Assembly (NCBI RefSeq): GCF_027172205.1
Contig: NC_070614.1
Span: 45,518,501-45,582,500 of the forward strand
Length of the DNA stretch: 64,000 nucleotides
Direction: 5' to 3'
DNA from: Podarcis raffonei
Lineage: Eukaryota; Chordata; Lepidosauria; Squamata; Lacertidae
Shown here: positions 1 through 13,300 of the stretch, piece by piece
Position numbering within the stretch: position 1 is the stretch's first letter
How the letters are laid out: every line of letters begins with the position of its first letter
Notes under the pieces: generated by a model
Told to the model about the DNA's origin: nothing
The model's input: the letters and a program-made list of their open reading frames with translations, nothing else
Database searches by the model: none
Position numbers and translations under genes: made by a program

Positions 1-72
1 TTAGCACCCAGGATACAAATGCGGATGACAGCAGAGTGTTCTGCTCTTCTCCTCTCCTTCCCTTGGGCTCAC

Positions 73-194
73 CTGTTGTACCAGTTGAACAGCAGCCAAT
101 TCACACCCTCCAGCTGATACTCCCGCAGTTGGTTGCCGTTCTTGTATTCATGAGACAGCTCTAATTTCTTCCAGGAACCAGCCTGGGGACGGGC
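73..194 (-). CDS. CHD8: CHD8 coding exon 11 (start of SNF2 helicase region)
   Basis: The acceptor TTTCAG|GCCCGT begins [20 protein letters not shown], then [20 protein letters not shown], which precedes the helicase Walker A motif. Donor is ACAG|GTGAGC, phase 2. The next exon lies before base 1 of the window. Confidence 0.95.
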
Positions 195-3100
195 CTGAAA
201 GGAGAAAAGTATAGAGCTTTGCACCTCAGGAATCAAGAGCTGCAGAACCTGTGGGACTCGGGATACTGTGGGACTCCAACTCCCTAAGGTCAGGGGTGAA
301 AGGAAGGCCACCAATTCTCCATCCTTGCAGACAGAACAACCTCTAAAGATTTCTCATTAACGTATCAGGACTGGAATTTATTCAAGAAGATTTTAATATC
401 GCCTTCCTTCCCTCACCCCCATATAAAAAATCCAGGTCAGTTAGCAAGAAATACAATGGACAGGCGTCTTGCCAAATGCAAGGTGGTTCTTTTAATGAGA
501 TTCAGAAGCAATGCAAACCCAAGTGAGCGAGAAGATTAAAGACTTTATTCTAAACAGCAAGCATTATATAAATTACCAAGCAAGCACTTTGATCTGCCAC
601 TGGGAAGCCCTCAAGAAGCGGCGAAGTAACCCCCAGGTAGCCTCAGGTTGCACGGCCCTGCGGCCATCAGTCCGTGCATGAGTTACTCAGAACTATGCCC
701 CAAAACCATCCGATTTACAGACAGCTAACTTGTTAGCCTACATGCCTTGCCTGACTAGCTAGTGCAGATTATTATTAATTAGCTAGCCCCCTCTTCCAAT
801 ACCACACGTTCCTCCAATGAATGTCTAACATCAAAGAGGGTCAGAAGGTACCCTGTGTTATCACTTACTTCCAACAAATTAAAGGCTGTTCTCAGCCATC
901 AAAGACCAGAACAAGAGATAGAGAGGGAAAGTAAACAGAGGCAGGAAGACATGACCATGTCAGATCACTAAACTCCTCGAAATACAAATATCTTCCGGAA
1001 ACGATTGCCCATACAACACGAATATACAGTGAGCATTAAAACCTTTTTTTAAAAAAAATCAGAACCACAACCAACAGGAAAAAACCCAAAACACCCAAAC
1101 CAAAGACCCATTGAAATAACCAAATTACTCATTTATGAATTGCCTTCCTTCCTGTTTTTCCCCCTTTTTTAAAAAGTCACATTTAAGGATGCTCAAATAT
1201 TAAAAGATTAAAAAAAAAATTGTCTTGATCACAGTATATAACCAAAAAATCATATAAATATAAATATAAATCATATAAATATATGGAAAAACCAGTGGGG
1301 TGCAAAGCCTCACACAGATGCAAGCATCCTCACTTGCAAAAAAACAAATAAAACGAAATCCTGATTTTTAAAGCAAAAATTAAAAGGGGATAGGAAAAAT
1401 TAAAATTTATTACATTTATATCTCATTTTCCTCTTAAGCACACATGGTTCTGTCCCACTCTCTTTTAGCCTTACAACAATAAAGTAAAGGTAAAGGTAAA
1501 GGTACCCCTGCCCGTACGGGCCAGTCTTGACAGACTCTGGGGTTGTGCGCCCATCTCACTCAAGAGGCCGGGGGCCAGCGCTGTCCGGAGACACTTCTGG
1601 GTCACGTGGCCAGCGTGACAAAGCTGCATCTGGCGAGCCAGCGCAGCACACGGAAACGCCGTTTACCTTCCCGCCAGTAAGCGGTCCCTATTTATCTACT
1701 TGCACCCGGGGGTGCTTTCGAACTGCTAGGTTGGCAGGCGCTGGGACCGAACAACAGGAGCGCACCCCGCCGCGGGGATTCGAACCGCCGACCTTTCGAT
1801 CGGCAAGCCCTAGGCGCTGAGGCTTTTACCCACAGCGCCACCCGCGTCCCACAACAATAAAGTAAAATAGGCTAAAACAATAAATAGCCCAACAATAAAG
1901 TAAAATAGGCTAAAAGCAATGTTGGGGGGGGGGATACATTTATTGGAGCAAAGAATCAGGTGTTCCAACATGATCAAGAGCAAATTGCAACAGCAAACCC
2001 CACAGAAGATAAATCCGCGTAGCAGAGAAGTCCACGTATCAAGAATTCTGGGGGAAGGGGAAAAGCTGGGGTGTCACTCACCACGCGCTTCAGCTCCGGG
2101 TGCCTAGACTGGATGCGTTTGAACTCCCGGACCTTCCCCTCATCCACGTCCTCTTTGAGTTCCCATGTACTGTCCTCATAGGGGAGCGAACACCACTTCA
2201 CCAAGTAATAGATCACCGGCTGCAGAGGGTTCAAGAGACATGTGCATGCTTAGGGTCCGTTTGCAAGCTACAATAGCCTCTTTATTTAGTCAATAGATTT
2301 TTTATTTTTTTTGCTCTGCCTGCTCTGTACAGCTATATTCAGAGCTGCTTAAGAACAAGCAAACCTTTTTCTTTAAAAAGGAGATAAAAGGTAAAGGTAA
2401 AGGACCCCTGACAGTTAAGTCCAGTCGTGAACGACTCTGGGGTTGCGGCATTCGCTTTACTGGCCGAGGGAGCCGGCGTTTCTCCGCAGTTTTTCTGGGT
2501 CATGTAGCCAGCATGACTAAGCCGCTTCTGGCGAAACCAGAGCAGCGCACAGAAATGTTTACCTTCCCGCTGGAGCGGTACCTATTTATCTACTTGCACT
2601 CTGACATGCTTTCAAACTGCTAGGTTGGCAGGAGCTGGGACCGAGCAACGGGAGCTCACACCGTTGCAGGGATTTGAACCACCAACCTTCCGATCAGCAA
2701 GCCCAAGAGGCTCAGTGGTTTAGACCACAGTGCCCAATAAATAACAAGATGACAAATAATAATAGTAATTATTATTAAAAGATGATCCAAAAAGAACTCC
2801 CTTAAGAGAATCTAGTCTTTTTGTCTTAAGACAGTCTTTAAAAGAATCTTTCCCCAAAAATATTTCTTTTAAATAATTCCAGTAGCACCATAAAGACCAA
2901 CTAAGTATAAGCCTTCTAGGTATGAGCTTTCGTGTGTATACACACTTCTTCAGATACTCTGAAGCAGAGGTCGCTACAACCTTTTATTGCTATCAATAAA
3001 AAGTGCCATGAAAACAGAAAAAGTCTAAGAGTAAACAGTGTATGCATGTCTATCCATTTCAAAAGCAGCAGTATAAGTAGGTTAAAAAAAGTAGGTTAAA

Positions 3101-6100
3101 AATTTGGGCTCGTCTTATACACGGATAGTGCACAGGGGGTACGTTGCAGCGCAGGTCAGGCTGGTGAGCGATATTTGCCAATCGCCCCTAAAAAGAGCTC
3201 AACAACTCTGGGCAATCACCCCCATTTTCTTAATTTGGAGTCCCCCAAAATAGGGGGCGTGTTATACACGGAAAAATACGGTAAGTAGTCATCAATGTAA
3301 AGCCCCTCAAAACAGATACGTCTTTAACATTAATGGGAAGGAGATAGGACCAGACCGATCTTTCCCAGGACAGGAGTTCTACAATTCTGGCGCTACCACC
3401 AAGAAGTCTCTGCCTCTTGTGCCCGCCTGTCAAAGCTCCAGACGTGGTGGGACGTAAGAAAGAGCCTCTGAAGCCGATTGCCAGACTTGGGGGGCAGGCT
3501 GAAAAAGGAGCTGGCTGTTTTTGAAAGCACCCAATACTTCGCCACAAGGAATCCGGTCACAATCTGCAACAAACCCTCCTGCAGTGCCCCCAACCTCCTC
3601 CAAGACACCAACACACCTCCCCATTGTCCTTGTCAATGCTGTGCGACTCGTCCAGGATGCGGTCAACCTCCACGTAGTCTGGATTGAAGGGCTCCTCGTC
3701 CTACGGAGACAAAACACAGGAGGTGTGGGCAAGACCTGGGTGTGCACTCCATGGAAGGAATCTGGGAGCTGGGCTTGCTGAGGACCTCAGCTTTCTTTCC
3801 TCTTGAAAAAGTTTCTAGTCCCTTAGGTACCTCGTGAAAGAAGTGTCTCATCTGGGCCATTTTGGTCTTAAAGCGCTTGAGCTTCTGGTGGATCCGCTTG
3901 TCTTTCTCCAGCTGAGCGATGGTGGCCCATTCGCAATGCAAGTAGGAGCTTGGGGAAGACGCAGAGGCAGGATGTGGTTTGGGGTAGGAAGCAAGGGAGA
4001 AAGAGAATAATAATACATTGAAAATCTCTAGGGTGACCATAAAAAGGGGTACCTAACAGGAAGGGGAAATACTGCCTGTGCGGCATGCGCAATCTATCAA
4101 TTCATAAGCAGGTTGGATGGCCATCTGCCATGGAGGCTTTAGTTGAGATTTCTGCATTGCAGGGGATTGAACTAGATGACTCTTGGGGTCCATTCCAACT
4201 CTACAGTTTGATGGTTCTACGGAAGCCCCAAAGCCCACCTCAGGTTCCCTCTGGAAAAAAGTGCTTGGATTTTCTCACCAGCCAGGGGTAAGCTGCCACT
4301 CTTCACTCTAACACACCCCTAGTTATATATGCCTGTGTGCAGATTTTAAAATTTGTCAGTGGTAGCTGAACTGTCTGTTTTCATCCCATCCCCAGTTGCC
4401 TATCTTACTTACAAGAGGGTGGCATTGGCTGTTGGGTCAGTTTCTCCTTAATCTCAGTGTTGCCTCTTTAGAACTGAGCAGAAGTCCGCCAGCCATTTGC
4501 TCTGGCTCCTCCTAGTGTTGTCCTCCCTGCCTCTCCCCCTACTACAGTGGTAGCTTGGTTCTTGAACAGCTTAGTTGTTGAACAAATTGGCTTCTGAGCA
4601 CCGCAAACCCGGAAGTGTTCCGGTTTGTGAACGTTTTTTGGAAGCCAAACTTCTGACGCGGCTTCCGCTTGTGTGCAGGAAGTTCCTTCAGGCAACTGGA
4701 AGCTGCGCCTTGGTTTTCGAATGGTTTTGGGAGTCGAACCGACTCCCGAAATGGATTAAGTTCGAGAACCAAGGCAACTGTAGTTCCAACAGGCATCATC
4801 CTATGCAATAGGCCTCACCTTTGTCCTCACAATCCCAGTGGGAGGGAAGTTAGGCTGAGAGATTGTGATTGGCCCAAGGTCAATCTCCCAGGTACTAGTG
4901 CAGCACTCTAGCTGCTACAGCATGGGCCCTCACAAGAAGCCACGTCCTACTCACTAGTTCTTGTATTTCACGAAGAATTCTTCCGCTTCTGTAAACTGTC
5001 CGGTAGGAAGCTGTAAACGGGAGAGGGTGGAAAGTGAAATCAGAGAGCCAAAGAAAAGGAAACAGGGATGTAATAGTTGTGGCAGGGTCGGATTTAGGTT
5101 TGATGAGGCCCTAAGCTACTGAAGATAATGGGGCCCTTTATATGTCCAGCTGTCCTTTGTCAACAACAAATTGCCACTGTTTTTTCGTGTTGAATATATG
5201 CTACACGGGAAGTTATGGACCTAATACAGGCGTCCTCAACCTCGGCCCTCCAGATGTTTTTGGCCTACAACTCCCATGATCCCTAGCTAGCAGGACCAGT
5301 GGTCAGGGATGATGGGAATTGTGGTCTCAAAACATCTGGAGGGCCGAGGTTGAGGAAGCCTGACCTTAATAGGTATTTAAAGCCCTGTGCACATGTTTCC
5401 ATGCAACCAATCCATGCAGAATGTAGCCACCCTATATATAGAAATGAGCAAACCAGTGATATTTTAGGGAGCAGGCGGGGCCCATTACTTACCTCACAGG
5501 AGCCTACACAACACAAAACACTGTTGCGGTATTAAGTTTTATTTATTTGGTTTTTATCTTATATTTTGGAAATGTACATCCAGATTTTTTTCCTTAATTT
5601 TTTGGGGGGCCCCCAAGAGAACAGAGCCCTATGCTATAGCTTGTTTAGCTTATAAATAAACCCGGCACTGGTTTTGTGGAGGGTAGAAGGAAGGAAATGC
5701 GCACGGAACACAAATGATGCGCAAAATGTTGCCTCTGGCTATCAGCCTCTGATGCTTCTGGGCTCACAAACGATCACATACAAATATATACATACAAAAT
5801 TACCCCCATCCTCAAGCTTTGTCAGCTGATTTCTCATGGAGTGCTCTTCCCCCACCCCAATACCATTCTTTCGCTTTACCACTTGAAGTGGTTCTACTAT
5901 AAGCCAAGGATGAGGAACCTTCAACCCAGAGGCTTAATTTGGCCCATGAGACCATTTTCTCCTGCTTGGCCTACACCTGAGCCATGGGTCATGAGGCGCG
6001 GGGCAGGTAAGGTTGTGTCCACAAAGGAATGACCAGGAGCCTCATAACTGCACTTTCGATTGCTTTACAGAACGTGAGCCCTGCATTCAGCACATCTTCG

Positions 6101-7294
6101 CACTCCGCAAGTAGAACTGATCCCTGCAGAAAGCAGGGCTTGTGGTCAGCTAAGGGCAAACCCTGCTTTTGGCAGGAGTCTTTGCTCTGATTTCAAGCCG
6201 CAGCTGCAAAGGAAGCATTAGGAGTACGCTTTGCGTGTATTCCCAGATTGTCTGCTGAAGTATGAACTACTTGATGCCAAGCTCCAGGGAGGGCTGGATT
6301 TGCTTCTCTACCACTGCTATAAGGTAAAGATAAAGGGACCCCTGACCATTAGGTCCAGTCATGACCGACTCTGGGGTTGCGGTGCTCATCTCGCTTTATT
6401 GGCCGAGGGAGCTGGCGTACAGCTTCCAAGTCATGTGGCCAGCATGACTAAGCCACTCCTGGCGAACCAGAGCAGCGCACGGAAACGCCGTTTACCTTCC
6501 CGCAGGAGCAGTACCTAATTATATACTTGCACTTCGTGCTTTCGAACTGCTAGGTTGGCAGGAGCAGGGACCAAGCAATGGGAGCTTACCCCGTTGCGGG
6601 GATTCGAACCGCCGACCTTCTGATCGGCAAGTCCTAGGCTCTGTGGTTTAACCCACAGTGCCACCCGTGTCCCTCCTATAAACAGTGTTTGTATAAAGTG
6701 GTGTTTATAGCACCACTGCTATAAACAGATAAAAAAGCACTGGGGTACACAATGGAGTTAACTATGCAGCTAGTCTTCAAGGGGTAACGCCAAGTCTGTT
6801 TTGAAACAATACTGCCAAAAGGCGGCACTATTGCCTTAGAGAGCTGCGGTGTTGTGTAAACTGGAAGAACAAGTCTCTATAGGGGAATAATAATAAAAAA
6901 GGGTAGGAGCTAGCATGCTGCAGGAAGCTCATCTCTTCTCACTCCCCTGTAGCAGATTAAATGTTCTCACCTCCTTCTTCACTACCCGCATGGATAGAAC
7001 TTTGTCCACTATAGCAGCATCTTCCTCACTGGGGTTTTCCTTTGGAACAGAAAGGATAGAGAGAGGCAATTAAATAAGGAAGAGAAAGGCAGCCTTGATG
7101 GGCTATCTGACTTTGCTTCCTATTTCCGGTAGCGGTTAACCAGAAACCAGAAACCTCTGGGGAGCCTGCCAAGTAGGAACAATCCTCCATCATTGATTTG
7201 CCCCCTTGGCACCTGATAAGAGGCACACTGCTTCTGAACATGGAGGCTCTACTTAACAAGCACAGCTAATCGTCACTGATGGAGCTCCACTACA

Positions 7295-7339
<45 letters not shown>

Positions 7340-10300
7340 TTTATTTATATCCCGCCCTCCCCAGCCGAAGCCGGGCTCAGGGCAGCTAACAACAATAAAA
7401 CAGTACAACAGTACAACACAACACAACACTCTAAAATCATTCATTATAAAATTCATTCAAATCAAACCACTGGCAACCATTGGGCCAGAGCTCCGCGAAG
7501 ATTGCCGAGAGAGGGAGTCAGGCTGTGCCCTGGCCAAAGGCCTGGTGGAACGGCTCTGTCTTGCAGGCCCTGCGGAAAGATGTCAAGTCCCGCAGGGCCC
7601 TAGTCTTTTGTGACAGAGTGTTCCACCAGATCGGAGCCACAGCCGAAAAAGCCCTGGCTCTAGTTGAGGCCAGCCTAACCTCTCTGTGGCCTGGGACCTT
7701 CAAGATGTTTTTATTTGAAGACCGTAAGTTTCTCTGTGGGACATACCAGGAGAGGCGGTCCCGTAGGTACGAGGGTCCTAGGCCGTATAGGGCTTTAAAG
7801 GTTAAAACCAGCACCTTAAACCTGATCCTGTACTCCACCGGGAGCCAGTGCAGCTGGTATAGCACCGGATGGTATATACGAACCAGTATATAAGCTTATT
7901 CCACAGCAAGGATGGGGAAGCCCAACGAAGCCACCCTGAAAAGAAGCTGGTCTGGGAAGGAGAGGACCAGACAAGAGGCCTCACCACAAAAAACTGCATG
8001 GAAGGCAGCGTCTCCCCCTCGGGAATCGGCTCCGGAGCAGGTGGTTCGGGGGCTGGCGGCTGCTCGGCCTTGACGGGCCCCGTCACATCCAGCTCCTCGT
8101 CGTCCTCGTCATCCGTGATCTTGATGTCCAGGTCCTCGGTGTATTTCTTCCGCTTCACCTGACGGTTCGAGCGCCGCTTCTGCAGGGAAATAAAGAGCAC
8201 ATCAATACAGTGGTACCTTGGTTCTCAAACGCCTTGGTACTCAAACAACTTGGAACACAAACACTGCAAACCTGGAAGTAAGTGTTCTGGGTTGCAAACT
8301 TTTTTTGGAAGCCAAACATGCTCCGTTTTGAGTGTTACGCTTCGGATTTGAGTGTCACACTTCCGCTTCTGATTTGAGTGCCACACTTCCATTTTGGGTG
8401 TTATGCTGAGGTCTGTCTTTTTGTTATTTATTTTGTGTTTTTGTTTTTGCGGCTTTTTTGTTTTGATTTTAGTGACTGTGTGGAGCCCAGTTCAGCAATT
8501 GATTGATTCTGTGACTGCAGTACATTGATTATTGCTTTCATTTTATGGATCAATGGTCTCGTTAGATAGTAAAATTCATGCTAAATTGCTGTTTTAGGGG
8601 TTGCTTTTAAAAGTCTGGAACGGATTAAGTTTGAGAACCAAGGTACCCCTGTATGGAGAATGGAGCTCTGTGGATGGCCTTGTTTGTGAGAGCTGAAGAC
8701 AAAACAGTCCCCGCTTTCACAACACAAAAGATTCCAGAGCTGAGAGAACGCAGCTGGGGTTAAGACAAACATTCACTTTGTGATAACTATTTTTTACTGA
8801 AACTTAGGAAGAACACTACAAATTTATTTTATTTATTTATCTCATTAAATGTATACACTGGTTGGTTGTTAAAAACAAAACAAAACCCTCAAAGTGGTTT
8901 ACAGATATGAAAAAACAAAAACATTCTCAATAAGATAAATTAAAAACACTATGTTTTAAACTTTTGAAGTTAAAATAATAGATTTTAAAGAGATTAAAAA
9001 AATCACACCAGCTTTCTACATATAAAAACAAACCTTAATTTTCTGTGTAATACATATAGGCGAGGTCTGGGTTGAGCGTTTGAACTTATTTGGAGCCAAA
9101 AACATGGAATGATAAAGAAACCCTTTATCATGCAAACCCTTTTAAATGCTGCAAGTACGGTATAATCCAGGGGTAAACAACATGGTGGCCTCCAATTCCC
9201 ATGAGCCTCAGCTAGCATAATCAATAGTCTGGGGTGATGGGAGCTGAAGTCCCCAACATCTGAAGGGCACCACATGGGCTACCATTGGTCTATGCCTTCT
9301 CACAACTCAACCCAAGAAGCATGGGGGATCCAGAAGTCAAGCCAGGAAGACTTGACCTTTGCAATAATTTTGCAAACAATTAATGCCAGCCTCCTGCGCA
9401 GGGGTGCTGGAAAGATTACGGAGTGTGATGGGAATGTTGAGTAACTCGGGATGCTAATCCTCAATAAAACCAGACCTGTTCCTCATGCACACCAATACAT
9501 CACTTCCCCCAGACATGCTCCCTGCCCGGCCTCACCTGCACGCTGCTCTCCTCCTCCTCGCGGGGGGACTGCGCCGGCATGACCTCAGCGTCCGAGTTGT
9601 CCGAGGAAGCGTTCCGTTTCCGCTTCTTCCCTACGACTGGCGTGATGGTGCTGCGAAGAAGGAGAGAGAGAGAATGAATGAGAAACGGGCTCACCTCTGG
9701 AGAGAAAGGGAGGCGGAACGGAGGATCCTGCCCTATCTCCTTTCTCACCTGGGCTTCCCTCTTCCTTTGCTCTTCCCCGATCCCCCCTGGCCCCTGCCCT
9801 TGCGCGGCCGCTCTTCCTTGGGGACGCGGTCGCCTCCGCCTTTCCGGCGACGCTTGCGCTCTCCCGTCTCCTCGGGGCGCACGCTGGGAAGCTCATCCTC
9901 GTTCAGCACGCGGGGGATGTTCTGCTCGCCCCGGGCCCGAGCCCGGGCGATGGCCTCCGCCACAATCCGGTTGGCCTTCTCCTGCTTCTTCTGGTGCTCC
10001 AGTTTGCGGGATTCGTCCGAGCTGCTCCGCGCCGTCCCACTGGAGGAGGGGAGGGCGGCCACCTCGCTACTGCTCAGCACCTTCACAACGGAGAGCCCAG
10101 AGGAGCTGCCTTGCGATGAGCTGGCCTGCGGGCGGGGTGGGGAAGTGTTACAAAAACATGTGCACATTACATCCAGGCAACAGCATCCTGGTCCGGGCAG
10201 AAGGCCAGGCTGACAAAAAATGCACTAACAAAGGACCAGCATATCCTACAATAAGGATGGGGAACCTGCAAGCTTCCGGATATTCAATAATGGCTTTGGC

Positions 10301-13300
10301 CCTGTAACACTGGAGGAGCGTCTCCCATCATTCAGCCCTGACACTGAGGTCCAGCTCCGAGGGCCTTCTGGTGGTTCCCTCACTGCGAGAAGTGAAGTTG
10401 AAGGGAACCAGGCAGAGGGCCTTCTTGGTAGTGGCACCCGCCCTCCTGTCAGATGTCAAAGATGTAAATCATTACAGTGGTACCTCGGTTTAAGAACAGT
10501 CCTGTTTAAAAACGATTCGGTTTACGAACTCCGCAAAACTGAAGTAGTGTCCTGGTTTGCGAACTTTACCTCGGTCTAAGAACAGAACCTGAACGGTGGA
10601 AGGCCTCATTAGGGAAAGCGCGCCTCAGTTTAAGAAGGATTTTGGTTTAAGAACGAACTTCCAGAACAGATTAAGTTTGTAAACCGAGCTGCCACTGTAT
10701 ACAATACAACCTTTCGTAGACACCTGAAGGCAGCCCTGTCTCAGGAAACTTTGAAAGTCAGACGTTCTGCTGTATTTTTGTATATTCTGTTGGAAGCTGC
10801 CCAGAGTGGCTGGAGTAACCTGTGTCAGATGGGTGGTGTAGAAAAATTAATAACTACTACTACTACCACCACAAGTCCCATCATCCCTCAGCAATTCCTT
10901 TGCTGACTGGGACTGATGGGAGTTGAAGTCCAAAAACGTTCCTTAGGTTTTCCACCTATCAGTTGCTAAGTGGATTTCAGCAGCATATGAACAACAGGAT
11001 TCAATACGACCTTCAAGCTAACAAAATGAATTTCAACAGGGACAAATGTAAGGTTCCACACTTAGGCATGAATAACCAGATGAGCAAATATAGGATGGAG
11101 GACACCTGGCTTGTCAGCAGTACAGGTGAAAAGGCTCTAAGGGTTGTAATAGACCACAAGCTTAACAGGAGTCAACAGGGTGATGCAGCAGCAAAAAAAG
11201 CTAGTGCTATTCTAGGTGGCATCAAAGAAAGTCATAGTGCTGCTTTAGACAGCATTGGTCAGACCAAAACTGGAATATTGTGTCTCCATATCCCCCCACA
11301 GCAGAGCTCAAGGTGGCTTAACAAAAAACATTCTTTAAAAAAAATACAGCACGATAAAAATTTGAGTAAAGGTAGCCAACGAAAAACAATTTCATTAAGA
11401 CATACTCCAGCACTTTAAAAATTATTAATTTAAAAACTGAACACACTTATGCCCCAAAGGCTTTTGGAGGCAAATAGCAAGTTTGGTGTGTACCAGTTTT
11501 CTAAAAAAAAATTTAAGAAAACCTAGGTGGTTTTATTTTTTTTAATGCCAGGGGTAGGTAAATGCTACCTACAATCACTTTCCGTTATCTACCTGCTTCT
11601 GTTGTTTCCATGATTTATTACTCATGATCTCCGTGCTAAAGCAACTACAATCTGGCAGGCAGGGAATCCCATTTCCACACAAAACAAGTCCATGTTCAGT
11701 TCCGCATCACGTATGAATTGCAAAACTGCAACAGCGTTTCCCCCACAATTTTGTCGCTGCATGCAGTTTATTCTGGTTTTGCCGTTCACCAGAATGCAGT
11801 GGCCCCTCATTCAGTTGGTGGCATCCATCTGTCTCTGGAGACAATGGAGGGGTGCAACCTTTAGGGATGAGGTCAAACTGTTAGAAGGTTTCAGTGCCTG
11901 CTGTGGCTGTCGAGACCGATGCGAGAGAGACATGCTTTGTTGCAGCCAGGGCAGATGAACGGCCAAGCTGTGACAAAGCCTGTCTTATTCAGTTAACGCT
12001 CTGGATTTGGAGATCTCTGCAAACATTGTCCACACATTTCCAAAACTATCATGAGAGCTAGAAAATTGCCTCTTCCTTTTTTTTCCCAAGCTAAGGCAGA
12101 GATTCCCAGGGAGTTGGATTGTGGCTCTGCTAACATGACCAGAGCTCCACACCCCAGCACTCCCAAGGGAATTGAGGCCCCTGCACCCCCCCATCATGAT
12201 TTTCTATATAGCTGTCGTATACAAAGACACCCCCAAAGCAGACTGAGCGTGGCAGAAGCGCTGCCCTTACCTGTGGCTGCAACACGACTTTGAGGGGAAC
12301 TGTCACTCTCTGCCCCGAACCGCTCACCACCTGGGCTTGCTGTACGGAGGACACACCCAACGTCCCTTGCTGGCCGGAGGAGGTGGGTGGGGGCTGCTGC
12401 AGAAGCTGGATCTTCTGGGTCCCAGGCTGGCCGCCAAGTTGCTGCTGTCCGGGCTGCTGAACTTGGAGCTGGATGGTGACCACCTTGGCTGGCTGCCCTG
12501 GCGCGCCCTTGGCCTGGCTCAGGGCCGCCAACTGGTTGCCCTGGAGTACAATCTTGCCCGGCAGGCTGCCCAGAACCACGTGGCGCTGCCCTGGGGCGCC
12601 TCCACCCGCCGGGGGCTGCTGGAGGACCAAGGTGATGCGTTTCGACTCTCCCTGTAGGGAGGAAAAGGGGATTCAAGAGCCGGAAAAAATATCTCAGCAC
12701 CTAATACATTAAGAAGCTGCCACTCCCAATTAAGGAAGGTTACTCCGATATACCATTACAGTGGAAAGATTGTTATATACGAAGATGGAAAGATTCAGCC
12801 CTACCCACTAGATGGACCCACTGTTCAATTCTCAGTATAAGGCAGATTCCTATGTTCCCCACACCTGGCCTAGAGGCTCCTGAATTCCTGGTGACCCCTA
12901 GCCTAAGAGACAGATATCCAGAATAAGGATATAAAGGAGCTGCCTTGTATTGTTCCATCATCAGTCAATATCGTGTGGTGCTGTTTGAACAGCTCCTCTC
13001 TCAGGGGAACCTCTCTCAAGGGTAGCAGTTCCCTCTGTTGTTGGACCACAACCCCCATCATCCGTGAACACTGGTCCCGCTAGCTAGGGATGATGGGAGT
13101 TGTAGTCCAACAACAGTGGAGGCCAGAGTTTGAAAAACACTGGGTTAAGATGAGAGGTGGGAACTGGCCCAAGGTCACCCAGGGGGCTTCGTGGCAGAGT
13201 GGGGATTCAAACCCTGGTCTCCCATGCCCTAGTCTAACCGCGCCATGCTGCCTGGATCAGTATCCCACCCGAGCCGGCCGTCCCAACACACCTGACCGCT

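Noticed and set aside
7480-7893. 137-codon plus-strand ORF
   Set aside because: Antisense of an L2 LINE end; the minus strand has the recognisable L2 motifs.
9485-10307. Long plus-strand ORFs of 242 and 209 codons
   Set aside because: Antisense shadows of CHD8 coding exons 3 and 4, whose minus-strand reading matches CHD8.
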